Of a stretch of 64,000 nucleotides of DNA, positions 1 to 7,632 are shown one piece after another (position 1 is the stretch's first letter; each line of letters starts with the position of its first letter). A model generated the notes under the pieces. It did no database searches, was not told the origin of the DNA, and saw nothing but the letters and a program-made list of their open reading frames with translations. Position numbers and translations under genes: made by a program. The DNA comes from JADLHS01 sp964594985 (lineage in GTDB: Bacteria > Verrucomicrobiota > Verrucomicrobiia > Limisphaerales > JADLHS01): NCBI GenBank assembly GCA_964594985.1, contig CAZQNQ010000017.1, positions 46,265-110,264 on the forward strand, in the 5' to 3' direction.

Positions 1-230
1 CCGCCGAAGTCCGCGACACCGTGAAGAACGACAAGACCGTGGCCGAAGCCCTGGGCCGCATGGAAGAACACCTCGTCGCCAACAACGTGGACCTGGGCAA
101 ACTCAACGTCACGCTCGGCCCCGTGTTGGAGATGAATCCGAAGACTGAACGCTTCACGAACAACGAGGCGGCAAATAAGCTGGCCGCCCCCGAATACCGC
201 GCGCCGTACGTCGTGCCGGAGAAGGTATGA
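1..230 (+). CDS. Gfo/Idh/MocA family oxidoreductase, C-terminal end (partial)
   Basis: The reading frame is open from the first base of the window, so this is the 3' end of a longer gene whose start lies outside. About 75 residues are visible. The ending (NPKTERFTNN, then YRAPYVVPEKV) is the typical C-terminus of the long secreted Gfo/Idh/MocA oxidoreductases common in Verrucomicrobiota and Planctomycetes. Those are NAD(P)-dependent dehydrogenases acting mostly on sugars or inositols; the cofactor domain is not visible here, so the substrate cannot be guessed. A GTG at 21 could be read as a start, but the frame continues upstream of it without a stop, so I treat it as internal valine. The array of small genes begins about 10-40 bases after the stop codon. 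Confidence 0.75.
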   Translation, partial: AEVRDTVKNDKTVAEALGRMEEHLVANNVDLGKLNVTLGPVLEMNPKTERFTNNEAANKLAAPEYRAPYVVPEKV

Positions 231-239
231 AACCAAACT

Positions 240-272
240 TGTTCAGCGGTTGCCGAGTTTGAGGCGTTAGAT
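240..272 (+). repeat. attC-like site A (right half clear, left half degenerate)
   Basis: First of a series of 33-bp sites that precede small ORFs. The right half GAGTTTGAGGCGTTAGAT matches the shared pattern ending in GGCGTTARRY. The left half (TGTTCAG) does not carry the RYYYAAC core found in sites B-D. The core GTTAGAT spans 266-272, and the ATG of the next gene overlaps its last two bases. If these are integron-type sites, this would be the outer edge where the array joins the chromosomal oxidoreductase gene. Confidence 0.5.
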
Positions 273-714
273 GACTCGCATCACTACAAAGCGTATTGTA
301 TGGCTGGGGTTCGGTTGCCTTGCCCTGACTGCGTTGCTTTTGGCAGCCCACCCTCCAGCTTCTGGCTATTACGTTTCATTTGCGTGGACCACTCTCGACG
401 GCTCATCTGGCTACCTTCATCTGCACGATGGACAGGTCGAGGTTGTGAATGTCGGCGGTCAGAGTGGCGATTCGCGGATATTGGTCGGGACTTATCACCG
501 GCAAGGCAGCGCGGTAACAGTTACATACACGTACCCAGTATCGGAGACATGCGTGGCTGATCTCAGACTCACCGGATTGACGTGGAGGACTGATGTAGTG
601 CCCGGGCTTCCTTCACATAATTTTTGCGCCAGAGTGCCGATGGCTTCCATTCTGACTAGGTTGGATAAAGTGCCAAGGAAGTTATCTAACCATTCGCAGA
701 GCTTGGATCGTTAG
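271..714 (+). CDS. hypothetical secreted protein (unit 1 of the cassette-like array)
   Basis: A 147-residue protein I do not recognise. Residues 1-32 look like a signal peptide or membrane anchor: MTRITTKR is followed by a run of hydrophobic residues (LGFGCLALTALLLAA). The remainder is polar and probably beta-rich, with two cysteines late in the chain, so export is likely. The ATG overlaps the core of site A, giving almost no 5' leader, which is how genes sit in integron cassettes. It ends within site B, whose core ATCTAAC lies inside the last codons. Base composition is noticeably less GC-rich than in the housekeeping genes of this window, consistent with acquisition. Start choice rests on the signal peptide beginning right at the first ATG. 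Confidence 0.6.
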   Translation: MTRITTKRIVWLGFGCLALTALLLAAHPPASGYYVSFAWTTLDGSSGYLHLHDGQVEVVNVGGQSGDSRILVGTYHRQGSAVTVTYTYPVSETCVADLRLTGLTWRTDVVPGLPSHNFCARVPMASILTRLDKVPRKLSNHSQSLDR

Positions 715-716
715 CT
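684..716 (+). repeat. attC-like site B
   Basis: A 33-bp site with left core ATCTAAC (684-690) and right core GTTAGCT (710-716). The left core is the exact reverse complement of the right core of site A (GTTAGAT). In integrons this relation holds between the two ends of one cassette, because they form one recombination site when the cassette is circular. The intervening 19 bases follow the loose pattern of sites C and D. Confidence 0.6.
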
Positions 717-728
717 GCATAACGCCCT

Positions 729-1154
729 ATGCGAATACTACCTGCAATCGCACTGCCATTGGTTGTCGCATTCCTGGCTGGCTGCGCTAATTCAGCACGC
801 ACTGAGTCTTCACTCCACGATGCCGCACATCAGGCGCGGGCACCCTATGTCAATGTCGCGGTCAATCTTGGGCTAAAGCATGACCGTGACCTCTGGCGCT
901 TATATGACTCCCTCGCTGTTGCGGGATTCCGTTGCGGCCTGCGTGCCATGAGTTTGAATGCCGAGCAGATTGTAGTGGAAGTCGCGGATTTTGATCGGGC
1001 CAAAACTGCTGTGACTGAAATCATTGTTCGGGATAAGCTGACCGTGCGAGTTTACAAGTCTGCCGATTTCGCCAAGTCTCCCGCCACCTCGCTGCTTGAA
1101 GTGTGGGAGAATGGTCAAAAGACAAGAGACGAGCCGTACAAATTGTATGAATAG
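729..1154 (+). CDS. hypothetical lipoprotein (unit 2 of the cassette-like array)
   Basis: A 141-residue protein with a clear lipoprotein signal: a short basic start, a hydrophobic stretch (LPLVVAFLAGC) and a lipobox LAGC with the modified cysteine at residue 19. After export it should be lipid-anchored. The mature part has no motif I recognise; the pattern VNLGLKHDRDLWRLYDSLAVAG followed by an alternating VVVEVADF/TVRVYKS segment suggests a small alpha/beta fold of about 100 residues. The ATG lies 18 bases after the cut position of site B, and site C follows 10 bases after the stop. It is a single gene between two sites, not an operon. Function unknown. Confidence 0.65.
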   Translation: MRILPAIALPLVVAFLAGCANSARTESSLHDAAHQARAPYVNVAVNLGLKHDRDLWRLYDSLAVAGFRCGLRAMSLNAEQIVVEVADFDRAKTAVTEIIVRDKLTVRVYKSADFAKSPATSLLEVWENGQKTRDEPYKLYE

Positions 1155-1163
1155 TCCCAGAAC

Positions 1164-1196
1164 AGCTAACTCTGCGCGGAATTTGGGGCGTTAAGC
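1164..1196 (+). repeat. attC-like site C
   Basis: A 33-bp site with left core AGCTAAC (1164-1170) and right core GTTAAGC (1190-1196), preceded by TTTGGGGC. The left core is the exact reverse complement of the right core of site B (GTTAGCT), again matching the two ends of the same unit. Spacing between the cores (19 bases) is identical to sites B and D. Confidence 0.6.
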
Positions 1197-1199
1197 GTC

Positions 1200-1643
1200 A
1201 TGACGCGCATCGCTTCCAACGCGCTTCTTTTCACCGCGTTCTTGCTCGCTTTGAGTGGCTGCGCCCATCGCCCTGACACCGGCACATCAAGCCAGCAGTC
1301 GTTTGAGCAGATGCAAGCGGAGACAGCGCGTGCCTTCGAGCTAGAGCGGCGCGCGGATGTGGTCATTGATTACGAACGGTCTGACAGCATCTGGCTTTGG
1401 ATTCCCGGCCAGATCGAGCACGTCAGCGCTACGGATCAGACGCTGGCGGCAGCAATCGCGAGTGCGACTTCCAAGCGAGAGCTTGCCGTAGTCATCATTG
1501 GGAAACCGGTGCGTTACGAGTTTCCAGAGCCACAGTTGCGCGCGAAGGTGGACGCGATCGAGACAATTGTGAGAGCGCAGGGTTTTACGCGAGTCGTATT
1601 TCAATTGGCATCAGCGACAGGCCGCCCCATTTATCGTGAGTGA
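1200..1643 (+). CDS. hypothetical lipoprotein (unit 3 of the cassette-like array)
   Basis: A 147-residue protein with a lipoprotein signal peptide: MTRIASNALLFTAFLLALSGC, lipobox LSGC with cysteine at residue 21. The mature chain starts with a Ser/Thr/Gln-rich linker and then forms what reads as a small alpha/beta domain (LAVVIIGKPVRYEF, then an amphipathic helix LRAKVDAIETIVRAQG and a strand RVVFQLAS). It resembles unit 2 in size and organisation, but I see no clear sequence similarity. The ATG is 9 bases from the cut point in site C and the stop is 4 bases before site D, so almost the whole unit is coding. Function unknown. Confidence 0.65.
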   Translation: MTRIASNALLFTAFLLALSGCAHRPDTGTSSQQSFEQMQAETARAFELERRADVVIDYERSDSIWLWIPGQIEHVSATDQTLAAAIASATSKRELAVVIIGKPVRYEFPEPQLRAKVDAIETIVRAQGFTRVVFQLASATGRPIYRE

Positions 1644-1649
1644 TATGTC

Positions 1650-1682
1650 GCCTAACAATGCGTTGAGCCTGGGGCGTTAAAC
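1650..1682 (+). repeat. attC-like site D
   Basis: A 33-bp site with left core GCCTAAC (1650-1656) and right core GTTAAAC (1676-1682), preceded by CTGGGGC. The left core differs by one base from the perfect complement (GCTTAAC) of the right core of site C, a difference a G-T pair would tolerate. The left half GCCTAACAATGCGTTGAGCC reads like the left arm of environmental integron attC sites, but the central stem normally found between the arms is missing. Confidence 0.6.
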
Positions 1683-1708
1683 TTCCTCCATAGGTCAGCG
1701 CATTTTGT

Positions 1709-1975
1709 ATGAAAACATCATCCATGGTTCTTCCGCTATCGAGTCAGGGTGGCCATTCCGCCCGGGTGAACATGCAATTGCTGGTCAACGGGTTTGCATT
1801 GTCAGTTTCGCAGCTGGGGCCGGACTTCGTGCTGGTGAATACACCGGTCAATCATGCGCCGGCCGCTGCCACCGTGGTGATGCAGATGGACGAAAGTGAA
1901 CGGCGCTGGAACGTGCATTTGCCCAAGGGTATCTCTGCGGAAAATAAACGGGTGCAGATCGCAGCAATCTCTTAA
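1709..1975 (+). CDS. hypothetical protein (unit 4 of the cassette-like array)
   Basis: An 88-residue protein that I do not recognise. It has no signal peptide; the middle reads as beta strands (MQLLVNGFALSVSQLGPDFV, then TVVMQMDESERRWNVHL), suggesting a small soluble beta-sheet protein. An internal ATG at 1772 (residue 22) is an alternative start, giving a 67-residue protein that begins at MQLLVNG. The gene begins 32 bases after the cut point of site D. About 250 bases of non-coding sequence follow its stop, longer than in the other units. Confidence 0.5.
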   Translation: MKTSSMVLPLSSQGGHSARVNMQLLVNGFALSVSQLGPDFVLVNTPVNHAPAAATVVMQMDESERRWNVHLPKGISAENKRVQIAAIS

Positions 1976-2254
1976 TCCTGGAAGGGACAAATTCACCGAA
2001 CGCAGGATAACGAGCGTTGGCAGCTTCGTCAGCCAAGAACGCAGCAATCCGAAATCTTTCGCGCGAGGTAAGGAGTGATTTCTTCCTGCCCCAACCTAAA
2101 CCTGCGGTCGTGCGCCTGCGCCTGGTGCGGGATGAAATCCGGTCCGCCGCATGAAACTGTCGCGGGACCTGTGCGGTGCGGAATGGGTTAAACCCCCCGC
2201 TTCCGGAAACTTCTCCCGAATCCGGCGGCGGACGAGTTCTTCGTGCTCGGGGCG
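1976..2254. other. non-coding stretch at the end of the array
   Basis: No convincing gene. A lone GTTAAAC at about 2188-2194 repeats the right core of site D but lacks the rest of the site. I looked for a complementary left core (GTTTAAC) expected at the 3' end of unit 4 and did not find it, so the end of this unit is damaged or the unit is longer than it looks. Confidence 0.4.
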
Positions 2255-2260
2255 TTAGGC
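2228..2260 (+). repeat. possible attC-like site E (right half only)
   Basis: The right half CTCGGGGCGTTAGGC fits the pattern of sites A-D, with core GTTAGGC at 2254-2260. The left half does not match. Because it lies at the 5' boundary of a broken DUF4239 gene, it may mark the junction of the array with older chromosomal sequence, or may be a chance match within that gene. Confidence 0.35.
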
Positions 2261-2752
2261 GGACCCCGCAACGGGAGCGCGATTCGATGCGGGAGGTGCT
2301 TTGTGGCTATACGTCCAGATATCCAGGAAGCCTGGCCCGAGCAGCGAGCGGGGCGGGTGCCGCGCATGGGTGTGGAATGGATGGACCGCTTTCAGGCCCA
2401 GCTCTTCGCATTCGAGCCCACCCTCGAATCGCAGAAGATTCTCCATGCCGAGACCTTGAGCGCGTATAACCGCATGGTTGAAGTGCGCCGCCAGCGACTG
2501 GATGCCGTGAACTCCGGGTTGCCGGGAGTCATGTGGTCGGTGCTGCTGCCGGGAGCGATGGGTTGTCTGATTCTCTCCCTTTTCTTCCCCATCGAGGACG
2601 CGCGGTTTCAGGGCATTCTCATGGGGGGACTGGCGGGATTCCTGGCCATGGTACTCTTCGTGATCATCAGCCTCGACCGACCGATGCATGGTACAATCGC
2701 CATCCCCGCGGATTCGTACCAGCTTATCTGCGATCAGCTCATGAAGAGCTGA
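2261..2752 (+). pseudogene. DUF4239 (bestrophin-like domain) gene, 5'-truncated and frameshifted
   Basis: Residues translated from 2324 onward (QEAWPEQRAG, FQAQLFAFEP, QKILHAETL, VRRQRLDAVNSGLP) match the conserved C-terminal half of DUF4239 membrane proteins, ending in two hydrophobic segments (LLPGAMGCLILSLFF and FLAMVLFVIISL). Family members are about 250 residues with further membrane segments at the N-terminus; here they are absent. Just upstream, the expected preceding segment (REVLCGYT) is read in a different frame at about 2290-2313, so a frameshift lies near 2315. An ATG at 2366 could still yield a 128-residue fragment. I read this as the remnant of a chromosomal gene cut by, or lying beside, the cassette-like array. 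Confidence 0.6.
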
Positions 2753-2805
2753 GGCAGCCGCATGGAGTGATTCTCAAAAGAGATTTCCCGATGGAAAGCT
2801 GCGAA

Positions 2806-2868
2806 CCCCTCACCCGGCCTTCAGCCACCCTCTCCCCATCCGATGGGGAGAGGGACGGGGGTGAGGGG
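2806..2868. repeat. solo hairpin of the CCCTCACCC/GGGTGAGGG repeat family
   Basis: Arms CCCCTCACCC and GGGTGAGGGG surround an inner hairpin CTCTCCCCATCCGATGGGGA. This is a short single-hairpin version of the long elements at 13087, 23902, 38028, 62820 and 63599. It lies between the DUF4239 remnant and the convergent oxidoreductase gene and could fold as a transcript end, though it has no T-run. Confidence 0.75.
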
Positions 2869-2918
2869 ACGTTTCGGAAATTACTTCTGAGAATCGGTGG
2901 ATTCGCTGCGGATGGCTT

Positions 2919-4079
2919 TCAGCGGCGGAACGAACTGGCGAAGTCGCTGGCTTCCACCTGCATCACCTTCTTCTCCAGCTTCGAGGCGGCGATGAGTTGG
3001 TTCAATTTGGTTTCCCACGCGGCGCTGTCCAGGGGGAGGGGCACGGTCTGGTCTTGGAGCGCGGAATAAACCATCGCGTTGGCGAGTTCGACGGAGTGGA
3101 GGCCGTCCGCGCCGGGGGCGATGAGCGGTTCGCCGTCGAGGATGGCGTTGACGAAGTTTTGCATTAACGCAGCGTGCGGGGCGGCGGCGTTGGGGAAGGA
3201 GACTTCCTCGGTCTGCGCGTCGGGTTTGCTGAAGCCGGTCTTGGCGGTGCGGCTGAACTCAAGCATGTCGGCGGCGTTGCGGGTGAGGAGGAGTTTGCCG
3301 TTCTCCAAAACCAATGTGCCGCGTGTGCCGACGATCTCAAAGCGATTTGCGCCGGGCGCTTCGCCGGTGGAACTGACGAACACGCCGGTGGCTTGATTGG
3401 GCCATTCGAGATAGGCGGTGACGTTGTCCTCGACTTCGATCTGGTGAAAGCGGCCGAGCTGGCAGAAGCCGCGCACGCGGGCGGGCATGCCGAGCAACCA
3501 TTGAAGCACGTCGAGATTGTGGAGGCATTGATTGAGCAGGACGCCGCCGCCTTCGCCCTTCCAGGTCGCGCGCCACGCGCTGCTGGCGTAATAGGCTTCG
3601 CCGCGAAACCAATCGGTGTTCACCCAGTTCACGCGGACGATCTCGCCGAGGTCGCCATTGCGGATGAGGGCGCGGATTTTTTCATAACGCGGTTCGACAC
3701 GGAGTTGAAACATGCCGCCGAAGACGAGCTTGGGATTTTTCTGATGCGCGGCGATGAGGCGTTCGGCGTCGGCTTTGTGGGCGGAGATGGGTTTCTCGAC
3801 CATCACGTGCAATCCGGCTGCAAACGCCGCGATGCCGAGCGTGGTGTGTTGATAATGCGGCGTGGCGATGATGACAGCGTCCACGATCTGCGAGCGGATC
3901 AATTCGAGGGCATCGCCAAAAACTTTCACGCCCTTCGTGGCGTAGTCGGCGAGTTTGTCGGGCGAGGTGCTGCACACGGCGGTGAGCTGGCAGCGCGCGA
4001 CCTTACCTTCGAGCAAGTAGGTGGCGTGGAGCTTGCCGATGTTGCCCATGCCGATGATGCCGACGCGAACGGATGTCAT
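2919..4079 (-). CDS. Gfo/Idh/MocA family oxidoreductase
   Basis: A 386-residue NAD(P)-dependent dehydrogenase. An N-terminal Rossmann domain carries the dinucleotide-binding motif G10-x-G12-x-x-G15 (in GIIGMGNIGK), and the family signature EKP at residues 95-97 (MVEKPIS) contains the conserved lysine near the active site. The C-terminal half (from about 125) is the alpha/beta substrate-binding domain, with the run GGGVLLNQCLHNLDVLQWLL typical of the family. There is no signal peptide, so it is cytoplasmic. Substrate is probably a sugar or cyclitol, but nothing here tells which. It stands alone, convergent with the DUF4239 remnant. Length and ends are normal; the ATG start gives the Rossmann motif right at the N-terminus. 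Confidence 0.9.
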   Translation of the reverse strand: MTSVRVGIIGMGNIGKLHATYLLEGKVARCQLTAVCSTSPDKLADYATKGVKVFGDALELIRSQIVDAVIIATPHYQHTTLGIAAFAAGLHVMVEKPISAHKADAERLIAAHQKNPKLVFGGMFQLRVEPRYEKIRALIRNGDLGEIVRVNWVNTDWFRGEAYYASSAWRATWKGEGGGVLLNQCLHNLDVLQWLLGMPARVRGFCQLGRFHQIEVEDNVTAYLEWPNQATGVFVSSTGEAPGANRFEIVGTRGTLVLENGKLLLTRNAADMLEFSRTAKTGFSKPDAQTEEVSFPNAAAPHAALMQNFVNAILDGEPLIAPGADGLHSVELANAMVYSALQDQTVPLPLDSAAWETKLNQLIAASKLEKKVMQVEASDFASSFRR

Positions 4080-4140
4080 GGCGCGAGGTTAGCGGGCAAG
4101 GGGAGGGGCAAAAAGAATTTTAAGCGGTGAGAAATTGATC

Positions 4141-4345
4141 AACCACGAAAGACACGAAACACACGAAAAGAATCACTAGAGCGGTTTATGTTTTGCCGTA
4201 GCCGCCGCCGTGAGGAGGCGGACGCAAAGCAGCCTGATAAGCGAACCGCCTCATCACTTCGGCGGCTACTGTCTTTATGAAACCGCTCTAGACCGGCAAG
4301 CTGTTTCCGGCCCGATTTTCGTGTGTTTCGTGTCTTTCGTGGTTT
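4141..4345. repeat. nested palindromic element (two repeat families, one inside the other)
   Basis: Outer arms: AACCACGAAAGACACGAAAC from 4141 and its complement GTTTCGTGTCTTTCGTGGTT ending at 4344. An inner element has its own arms CTAGAGCGGTTT (4175-4186) and AAACCGCTCTAG (4280-4291). The arrangement suggests one mobile palindrome inserted into another. The outer type recurs at 54359 (one arm) and 59948-60042. Confidence 0.8.
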
Positions 4346-4427
4346 GAAACAGGCAGACAGATCGTAAACGTCGCGTCTTCGCCCAACTGGCTGGCGGGTG
4401 TGATTCAAACTGCCGCGCGCTCCGGCC

Positions 4428-4507
4428 TTTTAATCTTAATCTTTTTCGTAATCTTAATCTCCGGGCCCGAAGGATTAAGAAAAAGATTAAGAGTAAGATT
4501 AAGAACC
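4428..4507. repeat. AT-rich palindromic repeat (TAATCTTAATC type)
   Basis: The left arm TTTTAATCTTAATCTTTTTC is mirrored by AGAAAAAGATTAAGAGTAAG and following bases around a CCGGGCCCG centre. It is markedly AT-rich compared with its surroundings. A further small inverted repeat with arms around GTTGAAAC (CCCGGCGTTGAAACGCCGGG) lies at about 4642-4661, so the whole 4080-4720 gap is repeat sequence. Confidence 0.7.
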
Positions 4508-4722
4508 GCGGCGATGAGCGGCAGTTCCAGTCACACCCAGTGGCTTCCGTTCTTTGGCTGAAAACACAATGGTAGCGGGAACTGACGCAGGGCCTGCGGA
4601 TATTCAGCCGTTCCTTCGGGACTTGGACAATCCCAAATTGAACCCGGCGTTGAAACGCCGGGCTGTGGTCGAATGTCCCTTTTGGCCGCAGAACGGCTCA
4701 AGCCTGCCTTGCAGCATTGAAC

Positions 4723-4902
4723 TCAGGCACTCAGGAGGGTTTTGCTTTTGCGGCGGATCTGACTTTGCAGGCGGCGGAGTAGTTTCTTGCGTTGTTTGCG
4801 CGAACTGTCCGCATGGGGATGCGGCATCTGGATTTGCAATAGCTCGCAGAGTTCGCCGAGGGTGGTGGTGTATTTGGTTGGTTGTGAGTCGGCAGTCTCC
4901 AT
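4723..4902 (-). CDS. small hypothetical protein
   Basis: A possible 59-residue protein starting at the ATG complementary to 4900-4902. It begins METADSQPTKY and continues with a leucine-rich helix (TTLGELCELLQIQMP) and a strongly basic C-terminal helix (RKQRKKLLRRLQSQIRRKSK). The codon pattern looks coding in this frame and the gene sits 100 bases downstream of the HNH gene on the same strand, so the two could be cotranscribed. The charged helix could bind nucleic acid, but this is only inference. A much longer overlapping minus-strand reading frame exists here, but most of it is the shadow of the HNH gene. Confidence 0.4.
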   Translation of the reverse strand: METADSQPTKYTTTLGELCELLQIQMPHPHADSSRKQRKKLLRRLQSQIRRKSKTLLSA

Positions 4903-5004
4903 AGTTTTATTCGTTCAGGTTGCGGGTGGTTTTCGTATCTGTGAAGCAACTCCCAGGACAAACGAGCCCGGTGAGTTGCTTTGGTTGAGATTTCAACGCC
5001 CAGC

Positions 5005-5637
5005 CTACCCGACATCCTCGCCCAACTCAACGTTCCAGTAGGCCAGATCAATGAAGTGTTTCCAGCTATCGTGCTGGTTGAGGCTGAAGTTGATCTGCAC
5101 GAACGGACGCCACTTGGGTCGTTTCGGTTTCTTGATGAGGTGCATGCCGACTTCCTGCGGCGTGTGGTTGGCCTTGCGGGTGTTGCACTCGATGCAGGAG
5201 CAGACGATGTTTTCCCACGTGGTCGGGCCGCCGCGATCGCGCGGGACGACGTGGTCAAGGTTCAGGTCTTTGCGGTCGAAGATGTGACCGCAGTACTGGC
5301 AGGTGTTGCGGTCGCGCTCGAAGATGTTGTGGCGCGTGAACTTCACTTCCTTCTTGGGCATCCGGTCGTACGCGAGCAGCAGGATCACGCGCGGCAGGCG
5401 GATGCGGAAGGAGATGGATTGCACGGATTCCGGGTGGGGCGCGGTTTGGGACAGGTCGTGCCACGCGGAAAAGGTGTAGGTTTGGAAGGAACCGTCGGCG
5501 TGGTCGAGGACGACCTGCGCGTGACCTTGGAAAAGAAGGGTCAGAGCGCGCCGCGCGGTGCAGACGTTTACCGCCTGCCACAGCCGGTTCAACACGAGAA
5601 CATGTTGGTTCAGGATTGAGCTCATAATCCGAGTCAA
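5005..5637 (-). CDS. HNH endonuclease family protein
   Basis: A 210-residue protein with a complete zinc-stabilised HNH domain near residues 100-165: zinc-type cysteine pairs C113/C116 (CQYC) and C148/C151 (CIEC), the DH pair (LNLDHVVPRDRGG, H129), the central N143 and the final CNTRKANH. Upstream is the short N-terminal domain (VLNRLWQAVNVCTARRAL) shared by the widespread stand-alone HNH proteins of this type, often found in environmental bacteria. The expected activity is metal-dependent DNA cleavage; the biological role of this subfamily is unclear. An alternative ATG lies five residues inside (MSSILNQ). It is divergent from the TPR gene at 5732, with 94 bases between them for both promoters. 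Confidence 0.85.
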   Translation of the reverse strand: MTRIMSSILNQHVLVLNRLWQAVNVCTARRALTLLFQGHAQVVLDHADGSFQTYTFSAWHDLSQTAPHPESVQSISFRIRLPRVILLLAYDRMPKKEVKFTRHNIFERDRNTCQYCGHIFDRKDLNLDHVVPRDRGGPTTWENIVCSCIECNTRKANHTPQEVGMHLIKKPKRPKWRPFVQINFSLNQHDSWKHFIDLAYWNVELGEDVG

Positions 5638-5731
5638 CTGACGCTACGGACGCTAGCATGTCCGTCAAGCCCGTGTCAATTTCCGCACGTGGCCGTTGCC
5701 AATATGTCACCCGGCTCGCTACATTACCGGG

Positions 5732-7630
5732 ATGAGTCGTTTGTTAGTTTTGTTGTTCGGGCTGTTCGTTTTTACGCATTTCGCCGCGGCGCAGTCAGCG
5801 GACGAACAATATGTCCGCATCTACAATCTCATCCAGGAGGCGGATGCGTTGCGCGCGTCCGGGGATGACCAAAGCGCCCTGTCCAAATACCTCGAAGCGC
5901 AGACCGGGCTGAAACAAATCCAGCGCGTCCATCCGACATGGCAGCCCAAGGTGGTCAGCTACCGCCTCAATTATCTCGACACCAAGATCACTGCGGTCCA
6001 AGAAACGGCTCCGGCCGCGAAGCTGCCGCCCACGACCGGCACGCCGGACAAAAAGGCAACGCCAACTGTCGCGCCCACTGCCGCCCCGAATGATGCGGCG
6101 GCGCAACAGCTTGCCGAGCTGCAGAATGCGGTGAGGCAATTGCAATCGGAGAAGATGGTGCTGGAATCCAAGTTGAAGGAAGCGCTGGCGACGCAACCGG
6201 CGACGGTGGACCCGCGCGAATTGGCCAAGGCGCAGGAGAAGGTGCAGGCCTTGTCCAAGGAAAACGAATTGCTCAAGGCCGGGCTGGAGCAGGAGAAGAA
6301 TCGGCTCGCACCGGCGGCGAGCGCGAAGGAATTGGAGGACGCCAGGCGGATGTTGACGGAAACGAATGCCCGCCTGGTGGAACAGCAGGCGCGCAACGAA
6401 AAGCTGGCGGCGGAGAAGGTGTTGTTGCAGGAACAACTGGGGACGGCGGCAACCAGCGGGGAAGTGGTCGCGGCGTTGCGGGTGGAGAATGAGTTGCTCA
6501 AAAAGCAGCTCGGCGAAGCGAAGTCGCAGGCCGCCACTTCAGGGGACGGCAAGTCCTCCGAGACCGCGCGCAAACTGGCGGAGGCGGAGGCGCGGCTCGC
6601 GGAGATGGCGTCGAGCGCGGAAGTGTTGCGGTTGGAAAAGATCGCTTTGGAAACGCGATTGAAACAAACCGTCGCACCAGCGGCTGCTCCGGCGAAGTCT
6701 GCCACGGTGGTGAGTTCCAGTGACGCCGCGCGGGTCAAGGAATTGGAGCGGCAACGCGATACGCTTTACAAGCTGTTGGAGAAGCGCGGTCGCGAAGCCC
6801 AGGACGCGCACGCACGCGAGCAGGTCGCCAAGATTGAGCAACTGACGCGGGAGGTGGAGTCGCTCAAATCCCGTCTGGAAGTTTTCGAGACGAAGGCGAT
6901 CCCGTATTCCGCCGAGGAGCTGGCGTTGTTCCAGCAACCCCAGCCGAAGCCGGCGCTTGCGCCGGTGCCCGGGCCGCCAAAGGTGGAGACCCCGACGGCC
7001 GCGAAGCCAGCCGACAGCCGCAAACCCGCCAAGGATTTGCCGGCGGGCACGGTGGCGTTGGCGGCGCAGGCGGAAAAACATTTTGCCGCGAAGCAGTATG
7101 ACCAGGCGGAGGAGAATTATCAGGCGATCCTGCGCCAGGACGAGGGCAACGCTTACACGCTGGCGAATCTGGCCGCGATCCAGATGGAGCAGGGCCGGTT
7201 GGCCGAGGCGGAGACGAACATTCTCCGCGCGTTGGCCGTCGCTCCGGAGCACCCGCACGCGAATTCGTTGCTGGGTTATCTGAAATTCCGCCAGGAAAAG
7301 TATGATGAGGCCGTGGTGGCGTTGAATCGCGCGGCGAAGTTGAACCCGCAGAACGCGGACATCCAGAATTACCTGGGCGTTACGCTGAGTCAGAAGGGGC
7401 TGCGCGGTCCGGCGGAACAGGCGTTCCGCAAGGCCATCGTGCTGGACTCGAATCACGGCGGCGCGCAGAACAATCTCGCGGTGTTCTATGCCGCGGAGAA
7501 TCCGCCCAACGTGGCGTTGGCGCGCTTCCATTATCAGAAGGCGCTCGCGGCGGGACACCCGCGCAATGCGGAGATCGAGGCGCTGTTCGAGAAACGCCAG
7601 TCCGCTCCGAAAGAGCCGGCGACTCCCTGA
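5732..7630 (+). CDS. secreted coiled-coil / TPR-repeat protein
   Basis: A 632-residue protein if started at the ATG at 5732, where a clean signal peptide begins (MSRLLVLLFGLFVFTHFAAA, cleavage after AAA). An in-frame ATG at 5696 would add 12 residues with no export signal in front, so 5732 is preferred. Residues about 120-400 are a long Lys/Glu/Ala/Leu coiled coil (KAQEKVQALSKENELLKAG and similar). A Pro-rich linker follows. The last 180 residues are at least four TPR units (AAQAEKHFAAKQYDQAEENY, AYTLANLAAIQMEQGRLAEA, HANSLLGYLKFRQEKYDEAV, ADIQNYLGVTLSQKGLRGPA). It is probably a periplasmic scaffold. YjbQ follows after 2 bases, suggesting cotranscription. Confidence 0.8.
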   Translation: MSRLLVLLFGLFVFTHFAAAQSADEQYVRIYNLIQEADALRASGDDQSALSKYLEAQTGLKQIQRVHPTWQPKVVSYRLNYLDTKITAVQETAPAAKLPPTTGTPDKKATPTVAPTAAPNDAAAQQLAELQNAVRQLQSEKMVLESKLKEALATQPATVDPRELAKAQEKVQALSKENELLKAGLEQEKNRLAPAASAKELEDARRMLTETNARLVEQQARNEKLAAEKVLLQEQLGTAATSGEVVAALRVENELLKKQLGEAKSQAATSGDGKSSETARKLAEAEARLAEMASSAEVLRLEKIALETRLKQTVAPAAAPAKSATVVSSSDAARVKELERQRDTLYKLLEKRGREAQDAHAREQVAKIEQLTREVESLKSRLEVFETKAIPYSAEELALFQQPQPKPALAPVPGPPKVETPTAAKPADSRKPAKDLPAGTVALAAQAEKHFAAKQYDQAEENYQAILRQDEGNAYTLANLAAIQMEQGRLAEAETNILRALAVAPEHPHANSLLGYLKFRQEKYDEAVVALNRAAKLNPQNADIQNYLGVTLSQKGLRGPAEQAFRKAIVLDSNHGGAQNNLAVFYAAENPPNVALARFHYQKALAAGHPRNAEIEALFEKRQSAPKEPATP

Positions 7631-7632
7631 CC

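Noticed and set aside
2090..2200. Possible group II intron fragment after unit 4 of the array (GTGCGG-like segments)
   Set aside because: I could not find a domain V hairpin or an RT remnant; the similarity was only to short GC-rich words.
4554..4904. 116-residue plus-strand frame in the gap before the HNH gene
   Set aside because: It runs across palindromic repeat sequence and the opposite strand of the likely small gene at 4723; no protein feature.
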